Assembly (NCBI RefSeq): GCF_035818635.1
Contig: NZ_JAYLLH010000058.1
Location: 1 to 7,712 of the forward strand
Length of the DNA stretch: 7,712 nt
Direction: 5' to 3'
Source of the DNA: Mesobacterium_A hydrothermale
Lineage (GTDB): Bacteria; Pseudomonadota; Alphaproteobacteria; Rhodobacterales; Rhodobacteraceae
Shown: piece by piece, positions 5,947 to 7,712 of the stretch
Layout of the letters: every line of letters starts with the position of its first letter
Position numbering within the stretch: position 1 is the first letter of the stretch
Program-made: the position numbers and the translations under genes
The notes under the pieces: model-generated
The model's input: the letters and a program-made list of their open reading frames with translations, nothing else
Told to the model about the DNA's origin: nothing
Databases searched by the model: none

Positions 5947-6807
5947 ATGCGCCCCAATCATCATCAGTTCATCGCCTTCGCCTATGTTATCCGCGAGGGC
6001 AGCTTTTCCGCTGCGGCGGCGCGTATGGGCGTGACACAATCCACAATCACACAGCATATTGGCAATCTGGAAAAGACCGTCGGCACGCTTCTGCTGCGCC
6101 GAGGTCGAGACGGGGTGGAGCTGACGCCCACAGGGCAAGAGTTTTATGATCTCGCCGACCGTATGGTGTCGCTCGACGCTGAGGTATCGGAGCGTCTTGA
6201 AGGCTTCAATGCCATGAAAAACGGGCGTTTGAACGTCATTGGCAACGCACCGCAACCGGCACTCAGGATTATCGCAACGTTCAGGCAACGCTTTCCGAAT
6301 ATTCAAGTGAACTTTGGCCTTTATGACTGGTCCACCGCGACGAATATGCTCCGCAACAGACTAGCCGATGTGGGTTTGATCACAGATGCACCAGTTTCCG
6401 ATGCATGGGAACGCATTCACGTTGAGAGCGCCGAATACGTTCTTTATTGTCCAAATGAACATCCGTTGAGCGCGCAGGCATCGTTATCTCTCAAAGACTT
6501 ACAGGAAGAAACGGTCATTATTCCTGAAAAAGGATCCTTGACGAGGAAGTTGCTTGAGAACGCCTGTCGGAACCACGCCATTGCACTCGAAAGAACGGTA
6601 ACGATGGCGACGTTCCCACTGATGTACGAGGCTGTCTTACAGGGTATCGGTGTCGCGGTGTTCTTGCGCAACAGCAGCCTGATCAAAAAGTCTGTCAAAG
6701 AGATTCCGATCCGAGAGATGCCACAGAAACATGAGACCCATTTGATCGCCACTAAAGACAGGGTGGGCTTGAAACTGATTTCCGAGTTCATCAACTCAGT
6801 AAATTAA
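5947..6807 (+). CDS. LysR-type transcriptional regulator
   Basis: A 286-residue DNA-binding regulator of the LysR family, slightly short for a family usually around 290-310. The N-terminal winged helix-turn-helix is clear: helix and turn at about residues 18-46 (GSFSAAAARMGVTQSTITQH), then LEKTVGTLLLRR and the typical ELTPTGQEFYDLA at 58-70. Residues from about 93 to the end form the periplasmic-binding-protein-like effector domain, starting GRLNVIGNAPQPALRI. The gene is divergent from the transporter operon with 107 bases between, the classic arrangement for a LysR protein that controls its neighbour and itself. The effector is probably the transported compound or a breakdown product, but this cannot be read from sequence. 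The first part of the gene is about 57-65% GC by eye and the last 400 bases about 49%, so the C-terminal half has a composition unlike the operon. Confidence 0.93.
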   Translation: MRPNHHQFIAFAYVIREGSFSAAAARMGVTQSTITQHIGNLEKTVGTLLLRRGRDGVELTPTGQEFYDLADRMVSLDAEVSERLEGFNAMKNGRLNVIGNAPQPALRIIATFRQRFPNIQVNFGLYDWSTATNMLRNRLADVGLITDAPVSDAWERIHVESAEYVLYCPNEHPLSAQASLSLKDLQEETVIIPEKGSLTRKLLENACRNHAIALERTVTMATFPLMYEAVLQGIGVAVFLRNSSLIKKSVKEIPIREMPQKHETHLIATKDRVGLKLISEFINSVN

Positions 6808-6893
6808 CATAAGACTGATTATGCGAAAATATACTTAGTGTTGCGATAGTATAATTTCGTTGTATGCTGACCCTATCACAGAGGGCCCACAGC
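6808..6893 (+). promoter_or_regulatory. AT-rich gap with candidate promoter for the exported protein gene
   Basis: The stretch around 6801-6860 is only about 27% GC by eye count, the lowest in the window. TATAAT at 6850-6855 is a perfect -10 hexamer, but the bases 17 upstream (AAATAT) are a poor -35. An alternative weak pair is TTGCGA (6841-6846) with TATGCT (6863-6868). Transcription from TATAAT would start near 6862, which leaves a short leader before the ATG at 6894 and argues against translation from 6864. A 5-bp AT-rich inverted repeat (6808-6812 with 6819-6823) follows the LysR stop. It is too weak for a terminator. Confidence 0.45.
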
Positions 6894-7640
6894 ATGCGTC
6901 ATCTACTTAAGAAGCTCCTCCCCTCGGTCGCAGTCGCTCTAACTGTGACAGGTCTCTCGCTGCCTATGTCCGCCCGAGCGCAGACATACCCGATCGATTG
7001 CGCGATCCTCCTGTGCTTGTCTGGCGGTTGGCCTGCTTCCGTCCCTTGCGCACGAGCGCGCGCCGAATTCATCCGACGCATTACGCCTTGGCCAGTGGAA
7101 CCCCCGCTTCAAATCTGGCGCTGTCCTATGGGCGCGTCCTTTGAGACAGCTCCAGCAGCAAACAGTGTAGACCGCATCTTTGAAGCGTTCTTCCAGAAGA
7201 ACAGCACTGGACCGCGACAATCCTTTCCAGCGCGCGATACCGCTGATCCAATTATGGCTGCTTGGCGCATTCCAGAAACACCTAGTGACTTCGTTCCTGC
7301 CGACCAGGCCCTTCGGCTCATTCAAGATCGCGCGGACATCGATATCAGCGGACCTGAGTTCAACTTCGTACGATCCATCCGAGTCTTCGATGTCCGGTAT
7401 GCGCGACAGCATGAATCCGGACGTGACGGCGACTGCAACCGTAGCGCCACCGTGGTCCTCGGCACATACGGAACCCAAGGCGATTTCGCCTGGCAGAGGT
7501 CTTCCATCAGCGCCCTACCCTCCGCCCATATCGGCCTCGAACGCTGGGGCCAGAACTGCCCCGGCATCTATCACCGTTCTGTCTTCGTCGACTGGCGTGA
7601 CTATGAAGGGAACTACGGCTTTGAGCAGGTGAACTACTAG
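6894..7640 (+). CDS. Exported six-cysteine protein of unknown function
   Basis: I do not recognise a function. The ATG at 6894 gives 248 residues and a clear Sec signal peptide: a basic start (MRHLLKK), a hydrophobic core, and a likely cleavage after SARA before QTYPIDC. An ATG ten codons upstream (6864) is possible but gives a poorer signal peptide. The mature protein holds six cysteines (C36, C41, C52, C77, C181, C222), enough for three disulfides in the periplasm. It also has a tryptophan- and proline-rich N-terminal block, RRITPWPVEPPLQIWRCPMG at residues 61-80. The rest is mixed alpha/beta in character with no membrane segment or catalytic motif I can name. From memory and with low certainty, similar small exported proteins occur in Rhodobacteraceae accessory regions and plasmids. 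The gene lies after the LysR gene on the same strand but probably has its own promoter. Its stop overlaps the stop of a possible convergent frame. Confidence 0.75.
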   Translation: MRHLLKKLLPSVAVALTVTGLSLPMSARAQTYPIDCAILLCLSGGWPASVPCARARAEFIRRITPWPVEPPLQIWRCPMGASFETAPAANSVDRIFEAFFQKNSTGPRQSFPARDTADPIMAAWRIPETPSDFVPADQALRLIQDRADIDISGPEFNFVRSIRVFDVRYARQHESGRDGDCNRSATVVLGTYGTQGDFAWQRSSISALPSAHIGLERWGQNCPGIYHRSVFVDWRDYEGNYGFEQVNY

Positions 7641-7712
7641 TGGATTGAATCCAACATTTGGAACCCTCGATTTCTTGCGGCGATGATGTCGTTGGGGTCT
7701 GCCCGCCAAACG
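7637..7712 (-). CDS. Possible C-terminal end of a convergent gene (partial, cut by the right edge)
   Basis: On the minus strand a frame enters from the right edge, reads VWRADPNDIIAARNRGFQML and then DSIH, and stops at TAG (7639-7637). The stop overlaps the TAG of the exported protein gene by two bases. The residue mix looks protein-like, more so than the other minus-strand frame open here, which is arginine- and histidine-rich. Only about 24 codons are visible, so no family can be assigned and it may be chance. Confidence 0.35.
   Translation of the reverse strand, partial: VWRADPNDIIAARNRGFQMLDSIH

Noticed and set aside
6808..6823. Inverted repeat behind the LysR gene as an intrinsic terminator
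   Set aside because: The stem is only five base pairs, AT-rich, and not followed by a T-run.
6939..7478. 179-codon minus-strand open frame opposite the exported protein gene
   Set aside because: The plus-strand frame has a signal peptide, a candidate promoter and patterned cysteines. The minus-strand frame shows no domain and no start signal.
1..7712. CRISPR array, tRNA or rRNA gene, transposase or integrase
   Set aside because: No regularly spaced direct repeats, no cloverleaf-like segment and no open frame with transposase or recombinase motifs were seen on either strand.

Overview
The window looks like a GC-rich alphaproteobacterium, most likely a member of the Rhodobacteraceae (roseobacter group). 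The reasons are the style of the proteins, the gene content and a GC content of about 60-65% in the main operon, estimated by eye from individual rows. The organism assignment is inference; there is no rRNA or other marker gene here.

Positions 62-5839 hold one tightly packed operon on the minus strand. In transcription order it encodes: a UgpC/MalK-type ATPase (5839-4685); two CUT1-type inner-membrane permeases (4683-3718 and 3718-2756); a secreted family-1 solute-binding protein (2658-1411); a complete GpdQ/CpdA-type metallophosphodiesterase (1353-526); and a second, related phosphodiesterase (529-62) that stops early and lacks the C-terminal metal ligands. Junctions are TGACATG, TGATG and ATGA, except on either side of the binding-protein gene, where there are short gaps with strong stem-loops. 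The simplest reading is uptake of an organic solute across the inner membrane followed by cytoplasmic hydrolysis of a phosphodiester. A glycerophosphodiester is a plausible substrate because the transporter is Ugp-like and the enzyme has GpdQ-like length and metal-ligand spacing. The substrate is not proven by the sequence.

Positions 5840-5946 are a divergent control region with two overlapping perfect palindromes. It separates the operon from a plus-strand LysR-type regulator (5947-6807), the obvious candidate to control the operon. The 3' half of the LysR gene and the gap behind it are distinctly AT-richer.

Positions 6894-7640 encode an exported protein with six cysteines and no function I can name. 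A short minus-strand reading frame (7712-7637) entering from the right edge may be the C-terminus of a convergent gene. At the left edge, homology to the second phosphodiesterase stops abruptly at about position 62, which suggests a rearrangement breakpoint. No tRNA, rRNA, CRISPR array, transposase or integrase was seen.
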